A stretch of 56,278 nt of DNA, taken from positions 1-56,278 of the forward strand of contig CAZOWL010000017.1 of assembly GCA_964583605.1 (NCBI GenBank), given 5' to 3'. The notes beneath the pieces were generated by a model, which searched no databases, was not told the DNA's origin, and was given only the letters and a program-made list of their open reading frames with translations. The translations under genes and the position numbers were made by a program. The stretch is from CAZOWL01 sp964583605. Lineage in GTDB: Bacteria > Pseudomonadota > Gammaproteobacteria > Chromatiales > Chromatiaceae. Position 1 is the first letter of the stretch; the number at the start of each line of letters is the position of its first letter. Shown in pieces: positions 1 to 8,924 of this stretch.

Positions 1-94
1 TGACCACCTTCATCAGTCAGACCAAAACGCCTCCGGCTACCCCGCCGAGCCTCAATGCCCTTGTGCTCCTCAGGCTTGTGGGTAAAGCTCAGCC

Positions 95-132
95 CGGAGC
101 GCGAGGGAGCAAACGCGCTGCGCGGATTTCAT
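95..132 (-). repeat. Partial copy of a dispersed repeat
   Basis: Read on the minus strand, this stretch begins ATGAAATCCGCGCAGC and matches the first ~38 bp of the 120-bp repeats at 21982-22101 and 53443-53562. The match stops after the CTCCGG segment. It lies just beyond the 3' end of tsaD, an intergenic position like the copy at 53443. It looks like a truncated member of the family. Confidence 0.6.
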
Positions 133-140
133 AGTCATGC

Positions 141-1166
141 TCAGATGGGATCCAAGCTCGTCATTGGCCAGCGGGCCTTCGGGCTGAAGGCTAACGGATC
201 CCGCTGGCCCGCCTGGAGTCGTTGCCACCCGGCATAAGCGATCATGGCACCATTGTCGGTACAGAGTTCGATCCGCGGATAGTAGCGCCGCACACCTTCT
301 TCGGCCGCCATGCGATCGATGCGCTCTCGCAGGCGCCGGTTCGCGCTGACTCCCCCGGAGAGTATCAGTCGCCGATGGCCGCTTGCACGTACCGCGCGTC
401 GGCACTTGATTACGAGGGTGTCGACGACGGCTTCCTCGAAGGCGCGGGCGATGTCGGCGCGGGTCTGATCGGGATCCTCAGCCTCCGGCAGTTCCCTCTT
501 CAGCGTCTGAAGCGTGAAGGTCTTCAGGCCACTGAAGCTGAAATCTAGGCCAGGTCGGTCAGTCATCGGCCGCGGAAAGCGGAACCGATGCGGATTGCCT
601 CGCTCAGCGAGTCGGGCCAGATTGGGACCACCCGGGTAGGGAAGATCTAGGAGCTTGGCCGTCTTATCGAAGGCCTCACCGGCGGCATCATCGAGGGATT
701 CGCCGAGCAACTCATAACGACCGACCCCGGCCACATCAACGAGCTGGGTATGTCCCCCGGAGACGAGCAGCGCGACGAACGGGAAGGCCGGCGGCGGATC
801 CTCCAGCATCGGGGCGAGCAGATGCCCTTCCATATGATGCACCCCGAGCGCTGGGACGCCCCATGCCCAGGCCAAGCTGCGGCCGATGGCCGCACCGACG
901 AGCAGCGCGCCGATCAGACCGGGGCCGGCGGTGTAGACGACGCCGTCGATATCCGCGCCCGTTAGCCCGGCCGCATCGAGGACTTGCCGAATCAGCGGCA
1001 GGGTCTTGCGCACATGGTCGCGCGAGGCCAGCTCGGGCACGACGCCGCCGTACTCGGCGTGAATCGCGACCTGGCTGTAAAGGGCGTTGGCCAAGAGGCC
1101 GCGCTCGCCATCGTAGACGGCCACGCCAGTCTCGTCACAAGAGGTCTCGATACCCAATACACGCAT
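141..1166 (-). CDS. tsaD: tRNA N6-threonylcarbamoyladenosine transferase TsaD
   Basis: TsaD transfers the threonylcarbamoyl group from TC-AMP to adenosine 37 of ANN-decoding tRNAs, working with TsaB and TsaE in the cytoplasm. The 341-residue product has the usual family length. It opens with MRVLGIETSCDETG, the ASKHA-fold phosphate motif, and carries the metal-binding HxxxH at H111/H115 (HHMEGH). The later SGGHTQL and FSFSGLK segments and a C-terminal LSGGVSANRRLR are also typical. The open frame extends 37 codons upstream, but that leader is Arg-rich and unlike the family, so ATG at 1166 is taken as the start. The gene diverges from rpsU, the common gammaproteobacterial arrangement. Confidence 0.97.
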   Translation of the reverse strand: MRVLGIETSCDETGVAVYDGERGLLANALYSQVAIHAEYGGVVPELASRDHVRKTLPLIRQVLDAAGLTGADIDGVVYTAGPGLIGALLVGAAIGRSLAWAWGVPALGVHHMEGHLLAPMLEDPPPAFPFVALLVSGGHTQLVDVAGVGRYELLGESLDDAAGEAFDKTAKLLDLPYPGGPNLARLAERGNPHRFRFPRPMTDRPGLDFSFSGLKTFTLQTLKRELPEAEDPDQTRADIARAFEEAVVDTLVIKCRRAVRASGHRRLILSGGVSANRRLRERIDRMAAEEGVRRYYPRIELCTDNGAMIAYAGWQRLQAGQRDPLAFSPKARWPMTSLDPI

Positions 1167-1410
1167 GGCTATGGCTTCGACTCGTTCATCGTGCTCAGAT
1201 GACCCCCTCTGAGGCCGCTCAAGACTTGTGGCAGCAATACGGAGAGGGCGGCCTCGTGGAGCTGGAGGCGCGCGCACGAGCCGCGGCCGCGCGACCTTCG
1301 CGGAGCAGAAGAAACAGGCCTTCTTTGCACAAGGCGATGGCTCGTGTAGACTTTGTCGACTTTCCCGACCGGAAGACGTTCCCCGGAAAATTCTAGTTTA
1401 AGGATCATCT

Positions 1411-1626
1411 ATGCCCAGCGTCCGCGTCAAAGAGAACGAGCCCTTCGAAGTCGCTATGCGTCGGTTTAAGCGCTCCTGTGAGAAGGCCGGGGTGCTGGCC
1501 GAGGTTCGTCGGCGCGAGTTCTACGAGAAGCCGACATCTGAGCGTAAGCGTAAGAAGGCCGCGGCCGTCAAGCGTCATCACAAGAAGCTCCAGCGCGAGG
1601 CGCGGCGTTGGGAGCGGCCTTACTGA
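1411..1626 (+). CDS. rpsU: 30S ribosomal protein S21
   Basis: This 71-residue protein is a small-subunit ribosomal protein that helps initiation-complex formation. It matches S21 throughout: MPSVRVKENEPFEVAMRRFKR at the start and a very basic tail (RKRKKAAAVKRHHKK). An AAGGA ribosome-binding site lies about 6 bases before the ATG. It heads the classical rpsU-dnaG-rpoD operon, with yqeY inserted before dnaG, as is common in Chromatiales and pseudomonads. Its promoter should lie in the 244-bp gap shared with tsaD; I could not single out one pair of hexamers with confidence. Confidence 0.98.
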   Translation: MPSVRVKENEPFEVAMRRFKRSCEKAGVLAEVRRREFYEKPTSERKRKKAAAVKRHHKKLQREARRWERPY

Positions 1627-1687
1627 GCCTCAATCAGTTCCTGCTTCGTTGCACAGCGTTTCACCTGAGTCGAGCGAGCGCCACGAC

Positions 1688-2131
1688 ATGCTGAAACAGC
1701 GGATTGAGGCCGATATGAAGGCCGCGCTGAAGTCCGGCGACAAGCGTCGGCTCGGCGTCGTCCGGCTGATCCTTGCTGCGGTCAAGCAGCGTGAGATTGA
1801 CGAGCGAACCGAGCTGGATGATCCGCAGGTCCTAGCCGTGCTCGACAAGATGGTGAAACAGCGACGTGATTCGGTCGCTCAGTACGAGCAGGCCGGGCGG
1901 ACAGATCTCGCCGAGACCGAGCGGTACGAGATCGACGTATGTCAGCACTATATGCCCGAGGCCATAGATGACGCGGCGCTAGCCGAGCTCGTCACCGCGG
2001 CCATCCGCAAGGCCGGCGCCGCCTCGATGAAGGATATGGGCAAGGTCATGGCTGAGCTGCGCCCGCAAGTGCAGGGTCGAGCCGACATGGCCTCCGTCAG
2101 CGCTCTGGTGAAAAAGCAGCTTAACGGATAG
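1688..2131 (+). CDS. GatB/YqeY domain-containing protein
   Basis: The product has 147 residues and covers a complete YqeY domain: MLKQRIEADMKAALKSGDKRRLGVVRLILAAVKQ, then QRRDSVAQYEQAGR and the C-terminal KDMGKVMAELRPQVQGRADM. The domain resembles the tRNA-binding tail of the GatB amidotransferase subunit, and the free-standing protein has no firmly assigned role. The open frame extends upstream into rpsU, but the family start is the ATG at 1688. It lies between rpsU and dnaG with short gaps, so it is probably co-transcribed with them. Confidence 0.93.
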   Translation: MLKQRIEADMKAALKSGDKRRLGVVRLILAAVKQREIDERTELDDPQVLAVLDKMVKQRRDSVAQYEQAGRTDLAETERYEIDVCQHYMPEAIDDAALAELVTAAIRKAGAASMKDMGKVMAELRPQVQGRADMASVSALVKKQLNG

Positions 2132-2169
2132 GGGCGCAAAGGCGCCGGCGTTCTGCTAGCTTTTTCGGT

Positions 2170-3894
2170 ATGAGCGGCGGAATTCCTCAAGCATTCATCG
2201 ACGATCTGCTCGCCCGCACCGATATCGTCGAGCTGATCTCCCGAAGAGTACCGCTGCGCAAGGCCGGGAAGGACTTCCAAGCCTGCTGTCCGTTTCACGA
2301 CGAGCGCACCCCCTCCTTCACCGTCAGCCGGGACAAGCAGTTCTACTATTGCTTTGGCTGCGGCGCACACGGCACCGCCATTGGCTTTCTGATGGAGTAC
2401 GACCGCCTCGGCTTTCGCGAGGCGGTCGCCGAGCTTGCCGACCAGCTTGGCCTCGATCTCCCGGAGCCGGTCGTTGGAAGTGGCCCGCCCCTCGCGCCGC
2501 TCTTCTCGGTGCTGCAACAGGCGGCCGATCTCTATCGTCGCCAGCTCAACGAGCATCCCAGCGCCGCAAGCGCACGCGCCTATCTCTCCCGGCGCGGGCT
2601 TTCGCAGGAGATTATCGAGCGCTTCGCGGTTGGCTATGCCCCACCGGAGTGGGAGTTTCTCCTTGCCCGTCTCGGCAGGGAGGCCAACGGGCTGGAACGA
2701 CTGGTGCAGACCGGACTGGTCGTGGAGCAAGACGGCCGCCGGTATGACCGGTTCCGTGGTCGGATCATGTTTCCGATTCGCGACCGTCGCGGTCGGGTCA
2801 TCGGCTTCGGCGGGCGCGTGCTCGACGACCAGAAGCCGAAGTACCTGAATTCCCCTGAGACCCTGGTGTTCCATAAGGGGCGTGAGCTCTATGGTCTTTA
2901 TGAGGCCTGCCAGGCTCAGCGCGACCTTGGTCGGCTAATGGTCGTCGAAGGGTATATGGACGTCATTGCCTTGGCCCAGTTTGGTGTCCCCTACGGTGTT
3001 GCGACCCTGGGTACGGCGACGACGTCTGAGCACCTAAAGCGATTGTTGGCTCATGGCGCCGAGCTGGTCTTCTGTTTCGACGGGGATCGCGCGGGCCGCG
3101 AGGCGGCTTGGAAGGCCCTGCAAACCGTGCTCCCGCATGCCAATGGCCGTCACCCGTTTCGCTTCCTCTTTCTGCCTGAGGGGGAGGATCCCGACAGCCT
3201 GATTCGACAAGAGGGCCGTGAAGGGTTGGAGAGGCGCCTCGATCGCGCATCACCGCTCTCCGACGTCCTCTTCGAGCACCTCACCCGCGGGCTCGATCTG
3301 ACCAGCGCCGAAGGGCGGGCGCGACTTGCTTGGCTCGCGGACCCTTTACTCAAAAGCGTGCCCGGCGGGACCTACAGGCAGATCCTTGAAGAACGGTTGG
3401 CGCGCCTCGTCGGTGTCTCGCTCGAGAGGTCGAAGACGGGGTTCCGTCCTCGCGCGCCGCGCCGCCGCGACGGAGACCGGCGAGTCCTGACGCCGATGCG
3501 TCGTGCCATTGCTTTGATCCTACAACACCCGCGACTGGCCGCAGAGGCGCTCGCCCTTCCAGATGCTTGGCGTGGCTTGACTGGGCCGGGCGCCGGCCTC
3601 TTGTCAGAGCTGCTTGAAATTCTGGCGGTTTCGCCAGAGATTACAACAGGGAGCCTGCTCGAGCGGTGGCGGAACCGGGACGACAAGATCTATGTTGAGC
3701 GGCTCAGCGATCCTGGCCTCATCGCCCACATCCCGACGGAAGGTTTGCTTCAGGAGTTGACTGGAGCGATATCGGCGCTGAACCGGCAAGCTGAAGAGCG
3801 AGAGGCCGCGCTGCTGTTCGCACGGGCGAGCCCCTCCCAATGGAGCGAGGCCGACAAGGAGAGGATCAGGAGGACGCTGACTCGGCGCGAGTGA
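2170..3894 (+). CDS. dnaG: DNA primase DnaG
   Basis: DnaG synthesises RNA primers for lagging-strand replication and works with DnaB helicase. At 574 residues it is close to E. coli DnaG (581). The N-terminal zinc-binding domain shows C40-x2-H43 and C61-x2-C64 (CCPFHDERTPSF, YYCFGCGAHG). The catalytic core contains RFRGRIMFPI and YLNSPET. The TOPRIM metal site is visible as VVEGYMDVIAL, then FCFDGDRAGREAAWKAL and EGEDPDSL. The C-terminal third is less conserved, as expected for the DnaB-interacting region. It is the third gene of the rpsU operon, 38 bp after yqeY and about 100 bp before rpoD. Confidence 0.98.
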   Translation: MSGGIPQAFIDDLLARTDIVELISRRVPLRKAGKDFQACCPFHDERTPSFTVSRDKQFYYCFGCGAHGTAIGFLMEYDRLGFREAVAELADQLGLDLPEPVVGSGPPLAPLFSVLQQAADLYRRQLNEHPSAASARAYLSRRGLSQEIIERFAVGYAPPEWEFLLARLGREANGLERLVQTGLVVEQDGRRYDRFRGRIMFPIRDRRGRVIGFGGRVLDDQKPKYLNSPETLVFHKGRELYGLYEACQAQRDLGRLMVVEGYMDVIALAQFGVPYGVATLGTATTSEHLKRLLAHGAELVFCFDGDRAGREAAWKALQTVLPHANGRHPFRFLFLPEGEDPDSLIRQEGREGLERRLDRASPLSDVLFEHLTRGLDLTSAEGRARLAWLADPLLKSVPGGTYRQILEERLARLVGVSLERSKTGFRPRAPRRRDGDRRVLTPMRRAIALILQHPRLAAEALALPDAWRGLTGPGAGLLSELLEILAVSPEITTGSLLERWRNRDDKIYVERLSDPGLIAHIPTEGLLQELTGAISALNRQAEEREAALLFARASPSQWSEADKERIRRTLTRRE

Positions 3895-3995
3895 GACGGC
3901 GGGATCCGTCCAGGTAACTAGACAACCGAGTTCCGCACAAGATACCATCGCCGGTTTTATCTTGTAACTGATCCCCTCGATTCCTAAGGTATCCT

Positions 3996-5840
<1,845 letters not shown>

Positions 5841-5871
5841 GGTTTTCCCCCGCACAGACGAGGGGCCGCCG

Positions 5872-5923
5872 CGGGACCCGAGATGCTTCTTGGTCATCTC
5901 CCAACGGCTCTCGGGCGGTCCCG
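5872..5923. terminator. GC-rich dyad between rpoD and tRNA
   Basis: The arms CGGGACC-CGAGA (5872-5883) and TCTCGGG-CGGTCCCG (5909-5923) can pair with one bulged base around a ~25-nt loop. The structure starts 32 bp after the rpoD stop. It lacks a downstream T tract, so it is a weak candidate terminator or an RNA processing/stability hairpin. Confidence 0.4.
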
Positions 5924-5955
5924 GTCCGGCCGCGAGGTCGTCACCTCTCATCATG

Positions 5956-6031
<76 letters not shown>

Positions 6032-6079
6032 CTAAAAACAGAGGCTTAGCTCAAAAGGCTAGGCCCTTTTTCTTTTCAG

Positions 6080-6099
6080 TGGCGCACTGATGGCGCACT
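6080..6099 (+). repeat. Tandem pair of TGGCGCACT, left end
   Basis: Two copies of TGGCGCACT start 11 bp apart (6080 and 6091), 49 bp inside attL. The same pair, followed after three bases by TGGCAA in both places, occurs near attR at 19253-19272. Paired nonamers spaced by one helical turn near both ends suit integrase arm-type or excisionase sites. Confidence 0.6.
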
Positions 6100-6210
6100 T
6101 GTTGGCAACATCCCGCCACAAAGCGCACCCCGTTTCGGCGCTGCCGTACCGCCCTTCCGGCGCCCGCGCGACCCGCCCCGATGCCCCGAAAACCGCCCTT
6201 TTTTCGCCTG

Positions 6211-6230
6211 ACTGCGCCTTGAGTGCGCCA
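6211..6230 (-). repeat. Inverted pair of the TGGCGCACT motif
   Basis: Read on the minus strand, 6222-6230 is an exact TGGCGCACT. The segment at 6211-6219 is AGGCGCAGT, two mismatches away, again 11 bp apart. It faces the direct pair at 6080-6099 inside the 395-bp integrase leader. Confidence 0.5.
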
Positions 6231-6359
6231 TACAGCCGTGGCACACCATAAGTTGTCATTCGCAGCAGTCACTTGCGATAGACAAGCAGGGGATTGGTCA
6301 TCCTTTGTTGCCGTTTTTCGCTGTTTGCTGTAGCCTTCTAAGCGTCCCTGAGACGAACA

Positions 6360-6393
6360 GGCCCCGAGTTGGCTGGTACCCAACCCGAGGCCC
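6360..6393 (+). promoter_or_regulatory. Imperfect dyad in the integrase leader
   Basis: GGCCCCGAGTTGG and CCAACCCGAGGCC pair at 11 of 13 positions around an 8-nt loop, ending about 33 bp before the integrase ATG. It may be an operator or an RNA hairpin limiting integrase expression. The rest of 6032-6426 contains only the TGGCGCACT repeats and no convincing gene. Confidence 0.4.
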
Positions 6394-6426
6394 TGACCAC
6401 CACCCAACCTGCACCGAGGTTCGGCA

Positions 6427-7509
6427 ATGGCTACGATCACTCTACGCACTGCGAGCGACGGTTCCAAGAGCTACCGCGTCGAGGTCCGACTGAAAGGCTA
6501 CCCGGCTCAGCGCGCGACCTTTCCCCGCCTGACCGATGCCCGCCGATGGGCGCAACAGACCGAGGCCGCGATCCGGGAAGGTCGGCACTTCAAGACGACC
6601 GAGGCCAAGCGTCACACGCTGGGCGATGTCATCGATCGGTACGTCCGCGAGGTTAGCCCATCGAAGAAGGACGGCGCACACCAAGCCCGGCAACTCGCCT
6701 GGTGGAAAGATCAGATCGGCGACTATGCCCTCGCCGACGTGACACCCGCACTGATCGCCGAGGCCCGCGACCGGCTCGCCGCTCAGATCACCCAGCGTAA
6801 GAAGCCCACAAGCCCGGCAACCGTGGTGCGGTATCTCGCCGCCCTGAGCCATGCCTTCACCATCGCCATGAAGGAATGGGGATGGATCGAGGACAACCCC
6901 TGCCGCAAGGTGACCAAGCCAAAAGAGCCGCGTGGCCGAGTCCGCTTCCTGGACGACGACGAGCGCGAGCGGCTGCTTGAAGCCTGCAAGAGGTCGGCGA
7001 GCCCCGACCTGTACCCGGCTGTCGTCCTAGCCCTGAGTACGGGCGCACGGCAACAGGAAGTGCTGGGCTTGCGCTGGCCCCAGGTTGACCTGGCCCGCAA
7101 GGTTGCCGTCTTGGACGAGACCAAGAACGGCGAGCGCCGCGTCTTGCCGCTGGCCGGCCCGGCCCTGGATCTGCTGCGCGAGCGGTTCGAGGTGCGGCGA
7201 CTGGGCTGCGATCTTGTGTTCCCCGGCCGCAAGCGACAACTCGACGGCACCATCAAGCCCGTTGATCTTCGCACCCCATTCGAGACCGCGTTGAAGGTTG
7301 CGGGCATCACGGATTTCACTTGGCATGACCTGCGCCACACGGCCGCGAGCTACTTGGCCATGGGTGGCGCATCGCTAGCCGAGATCGCCGAGATCCTTGG
7401 CCATAAGTCTCTGAGTATGGTGAAGCGATACGCGCACCTATCCGACGCGCATGTTGCTGGCGTTGTCGAGAAGATGAACGCGAGGATTTTCGGGGGGGAG
7501 CGAGTATGA
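6427..7509 (+). CDS. Site-specific tyrosine recombinase (integrase)
   Basis: The enzyme catalyses strand exchange between attP and the tRNA-gene attB. The 360-residue protein has an N-terminal arm-binding-like domain (MATITLRTASDGSKSYRVEVRL), a SAM-like core-binding domain (about residues 65-160), and a catalytic domain. Visible catalytic residues are R208 (STGARQQEVLGLRW), H300 and R303 (HDLRH), H326 (LGHKS) and nucleophile Y335 (VKRYAHL), so it looks active. A GAGG motif precedes the ATG. The gene sits next to the tRNA and reads into the element. Its stop overlaps the next start (ATGA). Confidence 0.96.
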   Translation: MATITLRTASDGSKSYRVEVRLKGYPAQRATFPRLTDARRWAQQTEAAIREGRHFKTTEAKRHTLGDVIDRYVREVSPSKKDGAHQARQLAWWKDQIGDYALADVTPALIAEARDRLAAQITQRKKPTSPATVVRYLAALSHAFTIAMKEWGWIEDNPCRKVTKPKEPRGRVRFLDDDERERLLEACKRSASPDLYPAVVLALSTGARQQEVLGLRWPQVDLARKVAVLDETKNGERRVLPLAGPALDLLRERFEVRRLGCDLVFPGRKRQLDGTIKPVDLRTPFETALKVAGITDFTWHDLRHTAASYLAMGGASLAEIAEILGHKSLSMVKRYAHLSDAHVAGVVEKMNARIFGGERV

Positions 7510-8348
7510 AGCTCGATTACGCATTTTGGGACAAGCAACCCGAGTACGAGCTTACCGTCGCGGCCTGTCTCTGCTGCGATATTGAGCCTCATCGATGGGC
7601 GCCCGCCGACATCCCTGCAAAGGTCTTGGCGGTGGCCTATCGAATACAGGTGGAAATTGAGCCATCGCGAGACACGTCAGAGACCTTTTACTTCCCCTCG
7701 TATGGCAGCAATGTACCGATTCCGATCCACCGTCGCGGTGAACAGTTCTATTCTCGCGAAGACTTACGCCAATGGTCGGAATCGACAGGTCAGCGTGGGG
7801 CAATGCCGTTTCTTTTCCCGGAGGACCGCGATCCGGCGGGGCACGACAAAGCGACGCGATTCAGCACCAAGACGAAGGATCGGCCTGATACTCCCGATCA
7901 CCCCGACACATCGCAGAGCACACCTGTCGATCCGCGCGATATAGTTGTTGCTGTTCGCGTCGATGACGGAATGGTCGATGTTTCCCATCGGCGCGATGGC
8001 TGGACCAAAGAGTATTCGCGCAAAGCATTACTAGGCAAGGCGACTAAGACATGGCCTTTGCTGGTCTTGTTTGCGCGTCACAACAACGCTGTACCGGACC
8101 GGTTACCGCCAAACGAGAAGCAGCTCAACACCTCGGCGAATCGCCGTAACCTTTGTCGGCAACTTCAGAAGAGTCTCCGCTTAATCGAATCACCGCAGAT
8201 TCCTGATAACTCAAGCGCGCTGCTTTTCGCCGGTATGCATCCACAACGAGACGGGCCGGACGCCATGACCCGCAAGACAGTCTCTCTCGATGATGATGCC
8301 ACCGCGTTCCTTGCTGCTCATGGATGCGACGAACCAGTGATCGACTGA
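7506..8348 (+). CDS. Hypothetical protein coupled to integrase
   Basis: I do not recognise this 280-residue protein. It starts within the integrase stop codon (ATGA), implying translational coupling. The N-terminal third contains a CLCCD segment, and a central acidic/Pro-rich linker (about residues 115-150, DRPDTPDHPDTSQSTP) separates it from a C-terminal region. No membrane segment or signal peptide is visible. Genes in this position in tRNA-borne islands are often regulators or directionality factors, but nothing in the sequence proves that here. A strong terminator 70 bp downstream closes this two-gene unit. Confidence 0.7.
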   Translation: MKLDYAFWDKQPEYELTVAACLCCDIEPHRWAPADIPAKVLAVAYRIQVEIEPSRDTSETFYFPSYGSNVPIPIHRRGEQFYSREDLRQWSESTGQRGAMPFLFPEDRDPAGHDKATRFSTKTKDRPDTPDHPDTSQSTPVDPRDIVVAVRVDDGMVDVSHRRDGWTKEYSRKALLGKATKTWPLLVLFARHNNAVPDRLPPNEKQLNTSANRRNLCRQLQKSLRLIESPQIPDNSSALLFAGMHPQRDGPDAMTRKTVSLDDDATAFLAAHGCDEPVID

Positions 8349-8418
8349 CTACATCGACAGGTGCAGATGATGAACTTCACCTGAATTTCAGCCGTCTTCA
8401 CCCATGTTCACCTACCGC

Positions 8419-8444
8419 ACCCCGCTGATCATGCGGGGTTTTTT
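8419..8444 (+). terminator. Rho-independent terminator after the integrase unit
   Basis: A perfect 7-bp stem, ACCCCGC / GCGGGGT, encloses a 7-nt loop and runs directly into six T residues. It separates the integrase operon from the primase operon. Confidence 0.88.
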
Positions 8445-8519
8445 GTGCTTCACACTCATCTGCACCCGCATAGGCAAGCCGTCACAACGGGCGGCGAGCT
8501 TACGCAAGAGGCTATGCAG

Positions 8520-8732
8520 ATGGCAACGCGCACGCTTTCAACTGTCAGGCAACTGGTCGAGCGTCACCCCGCGTTCAACGAGGGCGGGGTGCGATGGGCG
8601 ATTTTCAACGAACAAACTAACGGCCTCGCCGAGTCCGGCGCGATTCTGCGCGTTGGCCGGAAGGTCCTAATCGACGAGGATCGTTGGTTCGCATGGATCG
8701 ATGCCCGCAATGGCATCAAGAGCGCAGCGTGA
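8520..8732 (+). CDS. Small DNA-binding protein, candidate excisionase
   Basis: This 70-residue protein (MATRTLSTVRQLVERHPAFNEG...) resembles short helix-turn-helix proteins of integrated elements. The segment after residue 30 ends RVGRKVLIDEDRWFAWIDA, like the recognition/wing part of AlpA or excisionase-type winged helices. The ATG at 8520 follows an AAGAGG motif; upstream in-frame ATGs at 8445 and 8514 are less likely. It opens the primase operon, immediately after a terminator. Role in excision or primase regulation is inference. Confidence 0.65.
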   Translation: MATRTLSTVRQLVERHPAFNEGGVRWAIFNEQTNGLAESGAILRVGRKVLIDEDRWFAWIDARNGIKSAA

Positions 8733-8744
8733 TGGAGGCGTGAC

Positions 8745-8924
8745 ATGGATATGACCGCCGCACCGCGACTGCTATACATCCACCGCATGATCGACCGCAT
8801 CCGCCGTATGCACTGGCGGGTCTGCTGTCGGCGTGCGTCGCTCATCATCGACGCCCTTACGATTGAGAACGAGGAGCTGCGCGCACGGATCGCGGAGCTG
8901 GAGGCCGAGCGCGATGCGTGGTGA
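8745..8924 (+). CDS. 59-residue coiled-coil microprotein
   Basis: The frame begins MDMTAAPRLLYIHRMIDR and ends with a heptad-rich IENEELRARIAELEAERDAW. That tail predicts a short coiled coil after a basic, Cys-containing middle. It follows the previous gene by 12 bp and overlaps the primase start by 11 bp, which suggests translational coupling. No family recognised. Tiny coiled-coil genes recur elsewhere in this island (11975, 14350, 14510, 14769). Confidence 0.6.
   Translation: MDMTAAPRLLYIHRMIDRIRRMHWRVCCRRASLIIDALTIENEELRARIAELEAERDAW

Noticed and set aside
1948..2874. 308-residue minus-strand frame opposite yqeY and dnaG
   Set aside because: It spans two well-supported plus-strand genes and has no recognisable motif.
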